DNA of 64,000 nt, taken from positions 1 through 64,000 of the forward strand of contig JADLDO010000042.1 of assembly GCA_020846635.1 (NCBI GenBank), given 5' to 3'. The position numbers and the translations under genes are program-made. The stretch is from Caldilineaceae bacterium (GTDB lineage Bacteria; Chloroflexota; Anaerolineae; Caldilineales; Caldilineaceae). Below, piece after piece: positions 43,430 to 52,705 of this stretch; position 1 is the stretch's first letter; the number at the start of each line of letters is the position of its first letter. The notes beneath the pieces are model-generated. The model made no database searches. It was not told where the DNA came from and was given only the letters and a program-made list of their open reading frames with translations.

Positions 43430-44785
43430 GATAAACAACATCCACAAGAAGGGCAGCGCCATAACGCGCTGGCGGGCAATGATGCCGAAATTGCCCATGG
43501 ACGTGAGCGCCAAGAATGTAAGAAGAGTGTACGTCAACGCAAACGCGGCGACCGGGTCCTTTCGAATACTGCGCAACCTGTGCCAGAAGGTGCGCCGTTG
43601 TATCCAACAGAGCCAACCCCAGCCGACTGTTTCCAGCGAGGTGAGCAGCATCTGGCCGCTGTTCGCCTCCCACGGAAAGGGTCGTACGGCTGCGGTGACT
43701 AGCCCCGTGACAAAACCGGTTGGGGTAAAAATCGAAACGACTTCATAGCGAGAGCCACCCCGGCTCGTATTTTCCTGTACTTCGACCATGGCGGCTTGAA
43801 GGGATTCAGTTGATAACTCTTGCAGATGCAGATAGTCCGCGCCCCCTTGTACCGTATAGTAGCCAAGCCCAACGACCACAATAAGGCCGACCAACCAGGT
43901 CAAAATGGAACGTTGGCCGCGTGTCATGTAGAGTAGATAAGAGGCTCCTATGGCTAATGCCAGAAAAGCGGCAACGTGTGGGCGCACAAGTTGCAGCATG
44001 AGCAGGGCAATGGCAATCCACAGCAGCCCCAACAGCCGCTGCCGCCGGACAAAGTTCACCCAGCTCCATGCCGCCAAGCCTGACCAGAAAAGCATCCAGG
44101 CATCCTTGCCGAGAGAAGCAGGCCAGAATAGTATAGAAGGTAGAAAAAAGATATAGAGTGTGTAGAGGCGCAGATTCGTCTCCGGCCAGGCCACGCGTGC
44201 CGCACAATAAAAGAGAACTGTTCCGGTAAACGCCAGCGTAGCAAAGAAGAAGAAGGCTCCCATCAGGCTGGCGGGCATGACCGTGTAGAGCAAGCCAGTG
44301 ATATAGGCCAGGTTCGTCGTGCCCTCACCGCGTACGACATAGCTGCCGATGATCGAGAAGTCCAGGCTCTTGAAATATTGCGCTAGTATCTGACCGTGTT
44401 CGTGGTAAATACGAGAATCTGCCGAACCATCATAGAGATCGTAGGCCATCCAATAGCGCGCAACCGAGCTTGCCAGTTTGACGAGATAGGCCAGCACAAA
44501 GAGAGCCGCTGGAAAAGTGGGATCGATCCGTTTGAGCCAAGTGCGATAGAGGAGAACCATGCCCACGCCGCTCACGCCCAGATAGACGACAGAGGCAACC
44601 CATTCAGCAGGAGGCACGATAGCCAGGAAGATCGTGAGCAGGATCAGCGCGGCAAACAACACCAGCAGCGGATAGGGGGGGCGAGCCGTCTTTGCATCCA
44701 TCGCAGGGAGATTGCCCAGGCGCGGTTGGGCGTGCGCCGCTGATGCGTATGTGGGAATCCGCTGGTTGACCCAATGTTTACGCAT
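43427..44785 (-). CDS. Polytopic membrane protein, probable polysaccharide polymerase
   Basis: A 452-residue protein with about ten membrane segments (LLVLFAALILLTIFLAIVPP, VASVVYLGVSGVGMVLLY, LMGAFFFFATLAFTGTVLFY, ILTWLVGLIVVVGLGYYTV). The charged loops and the long extracytoplasmic segment rich in aromatic and acidic residues near FWPASLGKDAWMLFWSGLAA are like Wzy/O-antigen polymerase-type proteins, whose sequences are poorly conserved. Its place amid glycosyltransferase genes supports this. Identification rests on topology and context. Confidence 0.72.
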   Translation of the reverse strand: MRKHWVNQRIPTYASAAHAQPRLGNLPAMDAKTARPPYPLLVLFAALILLTIFLAIVPPAEWVASVVYLGVSGVGMVLLYRTWLKRIDPTFPAALFVLAYLVKLASSVARYWMAYDLYDGSADSRIYHEHGQILAQYFKSLDFSIIGSYVVRGEGTTNLAYITGLLYTVMPASLMGAFFFFATLAFTGTVLFYCAARVAWPETNLRLYTLYIFFLPSILFWPASLGKDAWMLFWSGLAAWSWVNFVRRQRLLGLLWIAIALLMLQLVRPHVAAFLALAIGASYLLYMTRGQRSILTWLVGLIVVVGLGYYTVQGGADYLHLQELSTESLQAAMVEVQENTSRGGSRYEVVSIFTPTGFVTGLVTAAVRPFPWEANSGQMLLTSLETVGWGWLCWIQRRTFWHRLRSIRKDPVAAFALTYTLLTFLALTSMGNFGIIARQRVMALPFLWMLFI

Positions 44786-44794
44786 AAGTGTCCC

Positions 44795-45895
44795 TTAAAA
44801 AAGCTCCAGATCACCCAAAGTAAGGTCCCATGCGCCGGCGTGGGAGAGATGGGCGGCTGTTTCTTGGAGAGGACGCGCCGTGAAAATGATCTGTTGGCGT
44901 GGTGCCGGCCAAAAATGGCTGCGGCGCAATAGGTCTGCTTCCACTGTATGATGGGCAAAATGGGCGATGAGATAGTCGCTGTGCAGATGATGGCGCAGGC
45001 TGCGTAACAACTGGAGACCCGCTGTGCGATCCGGCTGGGCGAGACAGAACTCGGTTAGCACCGTCTCTTGCCATCCAAAGCGCACATTGGGGCGCAGGAT
45101 GGCAAAGCCCTGCAACTTGCCCCGGTGGTCGGTGTGGGTATAGACGCCATAGTGGATGTGCGGATGGCCGCCATAGCGCCACGTCAGATAGTCAACGGTA
45201 CGCAGGGTACGCAGCCCCACCTGCTGGCGCGCACGTTCCCACGCCGCCAGAACTTCTCCGGCCTGTTCGCCAAAATGTTCTATAAATTCATCCCACGGCA
45301 GGACTTCTGCGCCGAAGTGCATGGCAAAGGATGTCTTCGCAGCGGTTGCCACTGGACGCAAACGGCGGTAGGCCATACGCAGCGGGCGCAGCGGCTTGAT
45401 GTAGAGGGGCCAGCGCGCGGCAACTTGCCAGCCCATTTTCAGGTAGCCCGGCAAACTCTTTTGGTTGGGTGTATTGAAGATGCAATCCGTGCCTTGCGCA
45501 GTGAGTTCGGCAATGGCCTGGCGGGTCAGGCTCGAAAAGAGACCACGCCGCTGATGGTCAGGATGCGTGGCGGTATCCACGGCGCGGGCAGACTGCACCA
45601 AAGTTCCATCCGTTGCACGAAATGTCCAACGCATCAGGACACGCAAACCGGCAACCTGGGCGGTCGCCTCATCCCAAGCATAAAGACCATAAGACGCGCC
45701 GAAGGGATTGGCATGGTGCTTCCACTGCCAGAATTCCTCGGTTTTGCGTACAGCGCCACTGTTGCCTAGCGTCTGCTGCAAAAGGATCAAGATCGCGGGG
45801 AGTGCCTCACGGCTGTAAGGATAGATTGAATATCCTGTAGGTCCGGCGGGCGGGGGGCTCTCAGCACGCAATTCTGCCGTGAGTGGAGTCGACAT
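44795..45895 (-). CDS. GNAT-family acetyltransferase, long form
   Basis: A 366-residue protein with a GNAT core in the N-terminal half: SARAVDTATHPDHQRRGLFS carries the acetyl-CoA-binding R/Q-x-x-G-x-G/A-like motif, and NTPNQKSLPGYLKMGW is the C-terminal part of the fold. The second half (YLTWRYGGHPHIHYGVYTH, EADLLRRSHFWPAPRQQIIF) resembles a second GNAT-like half, as in FemAB-like or Acetyltransf_9 proteins. It might acylate the glycan or its precursors. 9 bp upstream of the polymerase-like gene. Confidence 0.85.
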   Translation of the reverse strand: MSTPLTAELRAESPPPAGPTGYSIYPYSREALPAILILLQQTLGNSGAVRKTEEFWQWKHHANPFGASYGLYAWDEATAQVAGLRVLMRWTFRATDGTLVQSARAVDTATHPDHQRRGLFSSLTRQAIAELTAQGTDCIFNTPNQKSLPGYLKMGWQVAARWPLYIKPLRPLRMAYRRLRPVATAAKTSFAMHFGAEVLPWDEFIEHFGEQAGEVLAAWERARQQVGLRTLRTVDYLTWRYGGHPHIHYGVYTHTDHRGKLQGFAILRPNVRFGWQETVLTEFCLAQPDRTAGLQLLRSLRHHLHSDYLIAHFAHHTVEADLLRRSHFWPAPRQQIIFTARPLQETAAHLSHAGAWDLTLGDLELF

Positions 45896-46072
45896 TGGTT
45901 TTCGCCAGCAGGCTGCTTATAGAGGGGGATGCGCGAAAATGATACCAAACGCACGGATTCTCGGGGAGACGGCAGCTTCTATTGATCTGCCTGATACTCT
46001 TGGGTGGGCGCGCCATTATCGCGCTTTTACGTGATAAATGCAACCATATCGCCCTATGTCGGGGGCAGCTTG

Positions 46073-46114
46073 CGGTAGATGGCTGCCACTTTCGGAAGTA
46101 ACAGCCATCTACCG
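46073..46114 (-). terminator. Strong hairpin after the G8-protein gene
   Basis: A perfect 13-bp stem (46073-46085 with 46102-46114) extends with ACTT/AAGT inside the loop. It lies 26 bp past the stop of the G8 protein on the minus strand. No T-run follows, so it may need Rho or act to stabilise the transcript. Confidence 0.6.
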
Positions 46115-46140
46115 ATCTATTCATCAAGGGTTGCTGCCGC

Positions 46141-48897
46141 TTATGACTTAAGCGAAGGCAGCAGCATATGATAGTCGTACTGGTCGTTGGCTCCCCCAGG
46201 GATGCCGGTATCCGCAGACTGCTTGACCGTACCCAAAACTTCCGGCCCGATCTCGACAACATTCGAATAGGCCCGTTGTTCATAGTCGCCGAGCTGTTTT
46301 GTGCCGTCAAACGCCCGCACATAGAGGTAGGCATACTTTCGCGGGTAATTCGACAGATCAACTGTCACTTCGGCAGGTGGCGCGCTGCCTGCACCGGCAG
46401 AGAGCGTTTGCGTGCCTACGTTTTTCCAATCGACAAAGAATTCAAGCCGGGTCACGCCTCGATCATCATCTGCTGTGGCCCTCATTGTTGCCGTTTCGCC
46501 ATTGGGGATCACTTCTAGCTTGACGTTCGGTGGGTAGTCGGGCTGGGTCGCGAATGTAAAATCAGCCGGATCCGATCGCTTCTGTGTGTCCGCTGTACGG
46601 TGATTGAGTAGCCCTGTGAACTCGACTCCCTCTGGTGGGAGTGACCCCATGGGGACAACGAGCGCATTCAACCCGGCGTTCTGCTCAACCTCTGGCGTGA
46701 CAAGCTTCTGAGTGATGACCCCTTGTTGCTCAGGTTGATTTTGATCGGCGCGCAGCAACACAAAATCCTTTTGCGCTGTCTCGCCACCTTTGTAATCAAA
46801 GACCTTCCAGTAGGAGTTGGGGTTTGGTGCATGTCCAAACACCAGCGGTCGCGGCACATTCTCGAATTGATTGCCCATCATCGTGATATAGAAAGCAGAA
46901 CAGTCTCCCGCCCAAACGGGGCGCTGCTTGAGATCAAAGGGTGGGTTAGGCACAAAGTCATGCATATCACATTCGAGGCTGTCGATATTGCTGCCTGGCA
47001 CGACCCTGTCAACCTGGCTGATCCCACTGGTTGGTAAATTCTTAAATACGTTTCTGACGATCCAGACACCGGGGTTTGGATATTGAGGCAGGATGTAGCC
47101 GGTAATGGCAAAGCCCCTGTCCGACCTTGAGCCATCCGCCTGCGAACCTGTAACGATGCTGTCTTGCAGGAATGCATTTACCGACGTGATATTCAGCGCA
47201 CTTCGGCCATTTTCCAGCAGTTGGGCATTGAAATAGAACGCTGCCATGCCATACGCGCCCCAGCGAATACCAGCATCGCCGTTTCTCCACAGGCGCGTAT
47301 CGACAAGATCGCGGTAGATGTTCGATGCATTCTGCCAGGAGAAGATGCCATGAGCCGCCGAACTGTGTACCTCGTTGCTGACAAAGGTAAAGGGAATCTG
47401 GCCTTGACTTTTCATCTCGTTGCCATCTTCAGGAAATGAAAAGCCAGCCGCGTCTTCGAATTCCTTGCCGCCCACAGCAACATTGCCCAAATAGGCTTCA
47501 TGTTGCGTCTCGGAGCCAGGCCAGAAAGCGCCCATTCTGCGCATCTCTCCGGCAATGGCATCGTTGTTGCGGTCTTCGAAATGCTTGGGATTGCTTGCGA
47601 TGGCGATGTTATGGACAAAGACATTGTCTTGGCTGTAACCGCGCCTGTAGCCTTCCGGCACATTCTGTTGGCGCTCATCTTCTTCAACAAAATAGGCGGT
47701 CGAAACGGGACTGTAGCAAACGTTGTCTTCGAGTGTCACACCATGCGTGATATGGAGATTGACACAGCGAAAGCCTGTCTCCCAGATTGCATTGCCACGT
47801 ACAGCCATGCCGTTAGAGGACTCCAGCATGCGGTGGTGGTGAATGGGATAGCGGCCTAACAGCCCATAGTAGCCCAGGCGCTTGAACTCGCCGTACTGGA
47901 TGTTGCCGCGTGCGCCAGGCATGTACATGGTGTGAGCAAACTTCCTGGTTCGAACATCGACAAAGCGTGCTTCGTCCACGTCCACTAACTCGGTGCTGAT
48001 CAAGATGTTTCTGCTGAGCAGCGCAACTTCCCCTTGAAAGGGAGCTGTGCCGGCATGGGCAAAGGCAAGCGGTTGATCGAGTGTGAGCCTTGTCTGCCCA
48101 TTATCGAGAACTTCGACTGCTTCTATGTTCCGAAGCTCATGCTCGATGAACGTATCGCTCACCTCTTTTTGATCGCTGCTACGAATGCGAAACTGTTGGG
48201 GATTTCGTGTTGAGGTCAACACAATTTTTCCACCAACGTACCAGTCGCCCACGTTGTTTTCAACGACAACCGTTCCCGCGCCGGCAGGTACATCAGCCGC
48301 CAATTTACTCCAGGTTCTCATCAATGGGGAGCCGTGTAGGTCCCAACGACCCCTGTCGAAGACCCATAACCCAACGTCCGGGCTTTCAAAGTGCGAAGCG
48401 CCATGTTCGCCATGAGGGTCGCCGCCACTCCCATTGGCTGTACCGACAAAGGCGTCGGTTTGAGCTTTGGTCAGTACAAAGGTGATCTCTGCTTTGATGT
48501 TTGCCGGTAGATAATCGGTAGGTGTACCCATGTCGAGGTATCCACCCTCACGTACCAGGATGTGGTTCTGCACCTTGAGACGTGTACTCGCCTGGCGTGA
48601 GAAGTAGAGCACGCCCTCCACACTGATTTGATCGAGTACCGCATCATTGACAATATTATAGACGACGGTATTGCCTGCGTGAATGACAACAGCCTCGCCC
48701 GCTTGGGGCACGACACCGCTGTTCCATACCTGTGGATCTGACCAATCCCCCGACTTGATGCTTTCAATTGTGACTGCCTGCATAGAAGCGGGAGAACTTG
48801 CCAGGAGTGGCCCAAAACCGATTGCAACCAGGCCAAGAGAGAGGATGCCAAACAGGAGAATGATCCTGCGAACTACGAAACTCTTGATATAACCCAT
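46141..48897 (-). CDS. Secreted G8-domain/parallel beta-helix protein
   Basis: A 918-residue exported protein. Start: ATG after AAGGTTAA; signal peptide about residues 8-33 (RRIILLFGILSLGLVAIGFG). A G8 domain (about 45-165: IKSGDWSDPQVWNSGVVPQA, VIHAGNTVVYNI, GGYLDMGTPT) is followed by a CEMIP-like segment (DLHGSPLMRTWSKLAADVPA) and beta-helix repeats (LEDNVCYSPVSTAYFVEE, HNIAIASNPKHFEDRNNDAI, SAAHGIFSWQNASNIYRDLV). The C-terminus has an Ig/fibronectin-like part (DDRGVTRLEFFVDWKNVGTQ). G8 proteins bind or process extracellular glycans; here it sits inside a polysaccharide cluster, so glycan trimming, release or adhesion is likely. Catalysis is unproven. Confidence 0.88.
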   Translation of the reverse strand: MGYIKSFVVRRIILLFGILSLGLVAIGFGPLLASSPASMQAVTIESIKSGDWSDPQVWNSGVVPQAGEAVVIHAGNTVVYNIVNDAVLDQISVEGVLYFSRQASTRLKVQNHILVREGGYLDMGTPTDYLPANIKAEITFVLTKAQTDAFVGTANGSGGDPHGEHGASHFESPDVGLWVFDRGRWDLHGSPLMRTWSKLAADVPAGAGTVVVENNVGDWYVGGKIVLTSTRNPQQFRIRSSDQKEVSDTFIEHELRNIEAVEVLDNGQTRLTLDQPLAFAHAGTAPFQGEVALLSRNILISTELVDVDEARFVDVRTRKFAHTMYMPGARGNIQYGEFKRLGYYGLLGRYPIHHHRMLESSNGMAVRGNAIWETGFRCVNLHITHGVTLEDNVCYSPVSTAYFVEEDERQQNVPEGYRRGYSQDNVFVHNIAIASNPKHFEDRNNDAIAGEMRRMGAFWPGSETQHEAYLGNVAVGGKEFEDAAGFSFPEDGNEMKSQGQIPFTFVSNEVHSSAAHGIFSWQNASNIYRDLVDTRLWRNGDAGIRWGAYGMAAFYFNAQLLENGRSALNITSVNAFLQDSIVTGSQADGSRSDRGFAITGYILPQYPNPGVWIVRNVFKNLPTSGISQVDRVVPGSNIDSLECDMHDFVPNPPFDLKQRPVWAGDCSAFYITMMGNQFENVPRPLVFGHAPNPNSYWKVFDYKGGETAQKDFVLLRADQNQPEQQGVITQKLVTPEVEQNAGLNALVVPMGSLPPEGVEFTGLLNHRTADTQKRSDPADFTFATQPDYPPNVKLEVIPNGETATMRATADDDRGVTRLEFFVDWKNVGTQTLSAGAGSAPPAEVTVDLSNYPRKYAYLYVRAFDGTKQLGDYEQRAYSNVVEIGPEVLGTVKQSADTGIPGGANDQYDYHMLLPSLKS

Positions 48898-48941
48898 GTT
48901 TAACCTTAATAGTAGCTGATAAAGAATGTCAGCCCCCACCC

Positions 48942-48968
48942 CCCGATCGTCATCGCACGACGATCGGG
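48942..48968. promoter_or_regulatory. 10-bp inverted repeat in the leader of the G8 gene
   Basis: CCCGATCGTC (48942-48951) pairs with GACGATCGGG (48959-48968) around a 7-nt loop, 45 bp upstream of the start codon. It could be an operator or an RNA hairpin controlling translation. Confidence 0.55.
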
Positions 48969-49034
48969 ATCACAAACAAGTCCAATCCACTGCCGAGTTA
49001 AGCACAGAATTGCTCGAATTCGCAGTGGATGAAA

Positions 49035-49064
49035 ATTGTAGTGGTGTCGGGCAAATGACGTAAA
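49035..49064 (-). promoter_or_regulatory. Candidate promoter of the G8 gene
   Basis: On the minus strand TTTACG (49064-49059), an 18-bp spacer and TACAAT (49040-49035). The -10 matches at 5 of 6 positions and the -35 at 4 of 6. It would give a leader of about 130 nt containing both inverted repeats. Confidence 0.4.
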
Positions 49065-49158
49065 AGCTAGGGGGTGATTTGTTGCGTGTATATTGCTATC
49101 AGAGGACTTGAGATCAGATTGTTCGAGGGGAAAGAGGCGACTCCTTGTGTGTGATACC

Positions 49159-49200
49159 TTGAGAGTATTGTTTTGAGGGTATTGCTTTGAGACTGTATGA
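49159..49200. repeat. Three 14-bp tandem direct repeats
   Basis: TTGAGAGTATTGTT, TTGAGGGTATTGCT and a diverged TTGAGACTGTATGA follow one another at an exact 14-bp period. They lie about 260 bp upstream of the G8 gene start, above its candidate promoter, and might bind an activator. Confidence 0.5.
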
Positions 49201-49344
49201 TAGATTACTACGAACGTACAACCCCTGCAATTCGCTTGGCATGTTTCTTCCAGATCGCTCACCTACTATCGGGCGACAACAAAATGCGTAGGTTCAGCGG
49301 CCAAACTGTCGATTTCCCTGCGTTCGTCCAGTGCAACGGGCGTG

Positions 49345-50496
49345 TTAGAACGGCTTTGGCATCCGGCGGTACGCAATCACCTGCTCATAGAATGCCAGAT
49401 ACTGTTGAGCGATCTTCTCTATCTCAAAATTCGCACGCACCCACTGCGCCGCTCTAGCCCCCATCGCCAGGCGGAGCGCTGGGTTGTGGAGCAGTTTGAG
49501 GATAGACGACGCCAACTCTGCTTCCGCTTCTGGGTCAACGAGCAGCCCGGTTTCATTCTCAATCACGCACTCCGGTATGCCGCCAACCTTCGTAGCCACC
49601 ACGGGTAAGCCTTGTGCGCCCGCCTCTAAGATCGTAGCGGGAATTCCTTCTGTATCACTGGTAAGCACAAATAGATCCGCCGCAGCCATGATCGATGTCA
49701 CATCTTCCCGGATGCCCGTAAAGCGCACATTGTGCGCCAGCCCGGCGGCTTCTGCCTGTGCCTGCACCTGTTGGCGTTGAGGCCCGTCGCCAACGATCCA
49801 GAGATGGAGATTGGGAATTTGTCTATGCACGCCTTGCGCCGCGCGTAACAGCCGGTCAACACGTTTCTCAGGGCTCAAACTACCGACAAAAAGTACCACA
49901 GGGGCCTCTTCGGGTGTCGCTAATTCGCGCCGAAGCTGCCCGCGTGCGAGCCTGCCGGGGTCGTTAATTTCAATCCCGTTCAGAATACACGCCAGTGGCA
50001 CTGTCAGGTGATAGAAGGTCTTGACGGTGTTCAATGTCTTGACACTTACACCGACTACACCGTCTAGCTGCGGCATGACAAGCCGGCGATAGCAGATGCG
50101 GAGCTGCCGGCTTCGCACCCAGTCGAGTGGATTGCCAATGTTGCGGTAGATCAGAACCCACGGACGCCGGGGACAGCTCATGCGTGCCAACGCTCCATAC
50201 TTAACGGTCCGCGCGCCATTGACCTGCACGACATGCGGCTGAAACTCAAGGATGGCACGACGCAGCTTCCACAGAAGGCTGCTATGGATGCCAGGCACTT
50301 TTTCCTGCCAATGCGTCTCATTGCCATTCAGAGCATAATCACCTGACTTTAGCTCCAGCGCTTTCTGACCGGAATAGGGATAAAGATACGCGGTCTGCAC
50401 TGTATGGCCGAGTGTGCGCATGGCAGCGCTTTGCTGATAGGCAAAGACCTCGGCGCCGCGGCGCTGAGATTTTTGTACAAGCTGGAGAATTCTCAT
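49345..50496 (-). CDS. Glycosyltransferase family 4
   Basis: GT-B transferase of 383 residues. N-terminal LQLVQKSQRRGAEVFAYQQS; acceptor-side QVNGARTVKYGALARMS. The C-terminal donor site carries FVGSLSPEKRVDRLLRAAQG, IVGDGPQRQQVQAQAE and the E-x7-E segment SDTEGIPATILEAGAQGLPV. Complete and typical. It ends upstream of the regulatory stretch of the G8 gene. Confidence 0.94.
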   Translation of the reverse strand: MRILQLVQKSQRRGAEVFAYQQSAAMRTLGHTVQTAYLYPYSGQKALELKSGDYALNGNETHWQEKVPGIHSSLLWKLRRAILEFQPHVVQVNGARTVKYGALARMSCPRRPWVLIYRNIGNPLDWVRSRQLRICYRRLVMPQLDGVVGVSVKTLNTVKTFYHLTVPLACILNGIEINDPGRLARGQLRRELATPEEAPVVLFVGSLSPEKRVDRLLRAAQGVHRQIPNLHLWIVGDGPQRQQVQAQAEAAGLAHNVRFTGIREDVTSIMAAADLFVLTSDTEGIPATILEAGAQGLPVVATKVGGIPECVIENETGLLVDPEAEAELASSILKLLHNPALRLAMGARAAQWVRANFEIEKIAQQYLAFYEQVIAYRRMPKPF

Positions 50497-50608
50497 GAGT
50501 GGCTTGTCCTGGCATCGATCTAGCAGAGCCCTAAATCAACCAGACCCACCTATTTCCGCTCAAACCCAAGTACCTTCCAACACGCTTTCGAGAGCCAATC
50601 TAACGGCG

Positions 50609-51760
50609 CTACGCACCGATGCGATGGTATAGCTCGACCATCCGGCTTGCACTCCTTTCGAGCGTAAATCGATTCTCAAAGATATCTCTGCTCTGTTGGC
50701 TAAATCGAGCAGCCCGATTGCTGTCGGTTAAAAGTGTGTCAATGGCATTGGCTAACTCGACGGGGGATGCCGGTTGAACCAGGAGCGCATTCTTCCCTTC
50801 TTCTACGACCTCTGCGATTGCCGGAATCTTGGATGCGACAATGGGCAGACCGAGTGCCATTGCTTCAATCAAGGCAGTCCCTAGCCCTTCATAGAGAGAT
50901 GGAAAGACAAAGAGGTCGGCTGCGGCTAAGAGTTCGGGAATGTCGTCGCGATGACCCAAAAAACGCACCTGATCTATCACCTTCTTTTGACGACAAAGCC
51001 CCTGTAATTCTGCTGATGCGTTTCCCTGCCGCCCAGCAATCAGCAGCACGAGCCGCGGTCTGGTTGGGGCTAATTGTGCGATGGCTTCTACCAAGTACCG
51101 TTGGCCCTTTTGAAATTCTTGTCGCCCAACGTTTAAAAGAACCAAACACCCATCGTCTAGGCCCAGTCTGTGGCGCGCGGCCACATGACGTTCGGCGCTG
51201 TTCTCGCCCAAGCGAGCCGGATCACGACCCCGTTCGATGACTGTAATTCGTTCTGCGGAAATGCCGAGCGACTGCATGGCCGATTGCTTAACCGTGTGAG
51301 TGATTGCGTGAAAATGATCCGTCAGGTGTCTTGCTGTCCAGCCGTCCAGGAGTTGAACGAGCCGCAGTTTGTTGCGACTTACATTTGGATCGTTGAGGCG
51401 AACCCGATCGTACGATGTATTCACCAAACTGGTCAGAACTTTGCAGCGACTGCCGATAGCAGCCAGACGACCGACCAAATCAGCTTCAAAAATCGTTGTA
51501 TGGATGATCTCCGGCTGTTCCGCAGCAATTAACCGGCGCAGGGCCGCCACGCGCGCGGGTAAACGCCGGTGTTCATCGAGGAACTTCACCGGGAACCCTT
51601 GTGCGATGACCTGATTTTCAACACCTTCTGCTCGTCGATAAAAGCATGCAATCGTCGGGGAAATCCCCGCGCGACGAAAGTAGGGCAACAGTTCCGCAAG
51701 AGAACGCTCTGCCCCGCCGGTTCCCAACCCATTGATGACATACAACACCTTTGGCGTCAT
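50609..51760 (-). CDS. Glycosyltransferase family 4
   Basis: GT-B transferase of 383 residues, with YVINGLGTGGAERSLAELLP at the N-terminus and NVGRQEFQKGQRYLVEAIAQ plus SLYEGLGTALIEAMALGLPI in the donor domain. It opens 16 bp after the sulfotransferase stop codon, so the two are probably co-transcribed and may act on the same sugar. Confidence 0.94.
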   Translation of the reverse strand: MTPKVLYVINGLGTGGAERSLAELLPYFRRAGISPTIACFYRRAEGVENQVIAQGFPVKFLDEHRRLPARVAALRRLIAAEQPEIIHTTIFEADLVGRLAAIGSRCKVLTSLVNTSYDRVRLNDPNVSRNKLRLVQLLDGWTARHLTDHFHAITHTVKQSAMQSLGISAERITVIERGRDPARLGENSAERHVAARHRLGLDDGCLVLLNVGRQEFQKGQRYLVEAIAQLAPTRPRLVLLIAGRQGNASAELQGLCRQKKVIDQVRFLGHRDDIPELLAAADLFVFPSLYEGLGTALIEAMALGLPIVASKIPAIAEVVEEGKNALLVQPASPVELANAIDTLLTDSNRAARFSQQSRDIFENRFTLERSASRMVELYHRIGA

Positions 51761-51776
51761 TTTGGTTGTCTGTCGC

Positions 51777-52679
51777 TCAGGCAGGCGATGAAAGCGAATA
51801 TCCTAACGGCTGCGCGGTTTGGCAGTGCAAGCGAATCAGGGCTTGATCCTCTGCGTCGAGGGGGCCGGATCTTGCAGAGTGCCGGATGGTTACATGCCCC
51901 ATCGTAAGGGGGGCGTCGAGAAAGCTGCTCAGTTCGCCCAGTAAGACATTGGGCTCTGTAAACCAGCGTTCATAGCGCACCACGAATACGTTATCACGCT
52001 GGAGGTGGGGCAAGATTCGCAAGTTGATGTAGTCATATAACAGAATTCTGCGAATACCTACATCATCTGTGGCGGCTTTTAACGCCTCATTCATGCGCTG
52101 GTTAAATCGGGTATCGTATTCCAGACCTTGAGCCAGCCTGCCACCTACCTGCTTGAATGAGCGGATGACCTCGAAGGGATGGCGAACACAGACGAGAAAC
52201 TTAGTTTTGGGCAGCAACGTTAAATAGCGCCAAAACGCAGGCCATTTTACGCCCAGAATCAGATCATTCTCTATGCATAATTGCGGATTGGGATTGCCTT
52301 CTTGTTGCCATTGTACCGTTCCGCTTGCCAAGAGTGTTTGGATATCGAGCTTGCCCCGGCGCAATGTGCCTGTATCCAACATCTCTCGTCGTAGCGACGC
52401 AAACAATTCTGCGGGCGGCATACGCATACCGTCCCAGGGCTCCATGACCGTGATCACTGCCGGCGGTTGAAAGAGTATGGCGCTGAGCAGCGTTGTGCCG
52501 GTGCGAGGCGAACCACAGATCATAAAGTCATCTGTGCCGGGCATGGCAAGCGGGCGCGGCAACTGGTCGGGGTCCAGCGGCAGACTTTGTAAAAAGCGCT
52601 GCCAGCGGCGATGCCCTGGTGAGAAGGGAGCCAGGATGGTGCGAAGCGCTGTTGTTGCCTTTGTCAAGGTGCTGCTCAT
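51777..52679 (-). CDS. Sulfotransferase-family protein
   Basis: Predicted PAPS-dependent sulfotransferase. The 5'-phosphosulfate loop is CGSPRTGTTLLSAIL (about residues 51-65) and the 3'-phosphate site is CVRHPFEVIRSFKQVGG. LYDYINLRILPHLQRDNVFV and VRYERWFTEP are later family-like stretches. 300 residues, no membrane segment, so it would act in the cytoplasm on lipid-linked or nucleotide sugars. PAPS could come from the bifunctional enzyme encoded at 20761-22503. Confidence 0.9.
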   Translation of the reverse strand: MSSTLTKATTALRTILAPFSPGHRRWQRFLQSLPLDPDQLPRPLAMPGTDDFMICGSPRTGTTLLSAILFQPPAVITVMEPWDGMRMPPAELFASLRREMLDTGTLRRGKLDIQTLLASGTVQWQQEGNPNPQLCIENDLILGVKWPAFWRYLTLLPKTKFLVCVRHPFEVIRSFKQVGGRLAQGLEYDTRFNQRMNEALKAATDDVGIRRILLYDYINLRILPHLQRDNVFVVRYERWFTEPNVLLGELSSFLDAPLTMGHVTIRHSARSGPLDAEDQALIRLHCQTAQPLGYSLSSPA

Positions 52680-52705
52680 ACTCTCTTGTTCAACTCCGTT
52701 TACTC

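Larger units (their letters stand above)
48898..49344. other. Gene-free stretch upstream of the G8 protein gene
   Basis: No gene is supported. It contains a candidate promoter, two inverted repeats and short tandem repeats, listed separately. An additional 9-bp inverted repeat, ATCCACTGC (48985-48993) with GCAGTGGAT (49022-49030), lies in the predicted leader. All point to careful regulation of the G8 gene. Confidence 0.55.

Noticed and set aside
49159..49200. The 14-bp tandem repeats as a CRISPR array or replication iterons
   Set aside because: There are no spacers and no cas genes, and no replication initiator gene or AT-rich origin block nearby.
48906..49262. A 118-codon minus-strand frame upstream of the G8 gene
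   Set aside because: No family features or ribosome site; it runs through direct repeats and hairpins that look regulatory.
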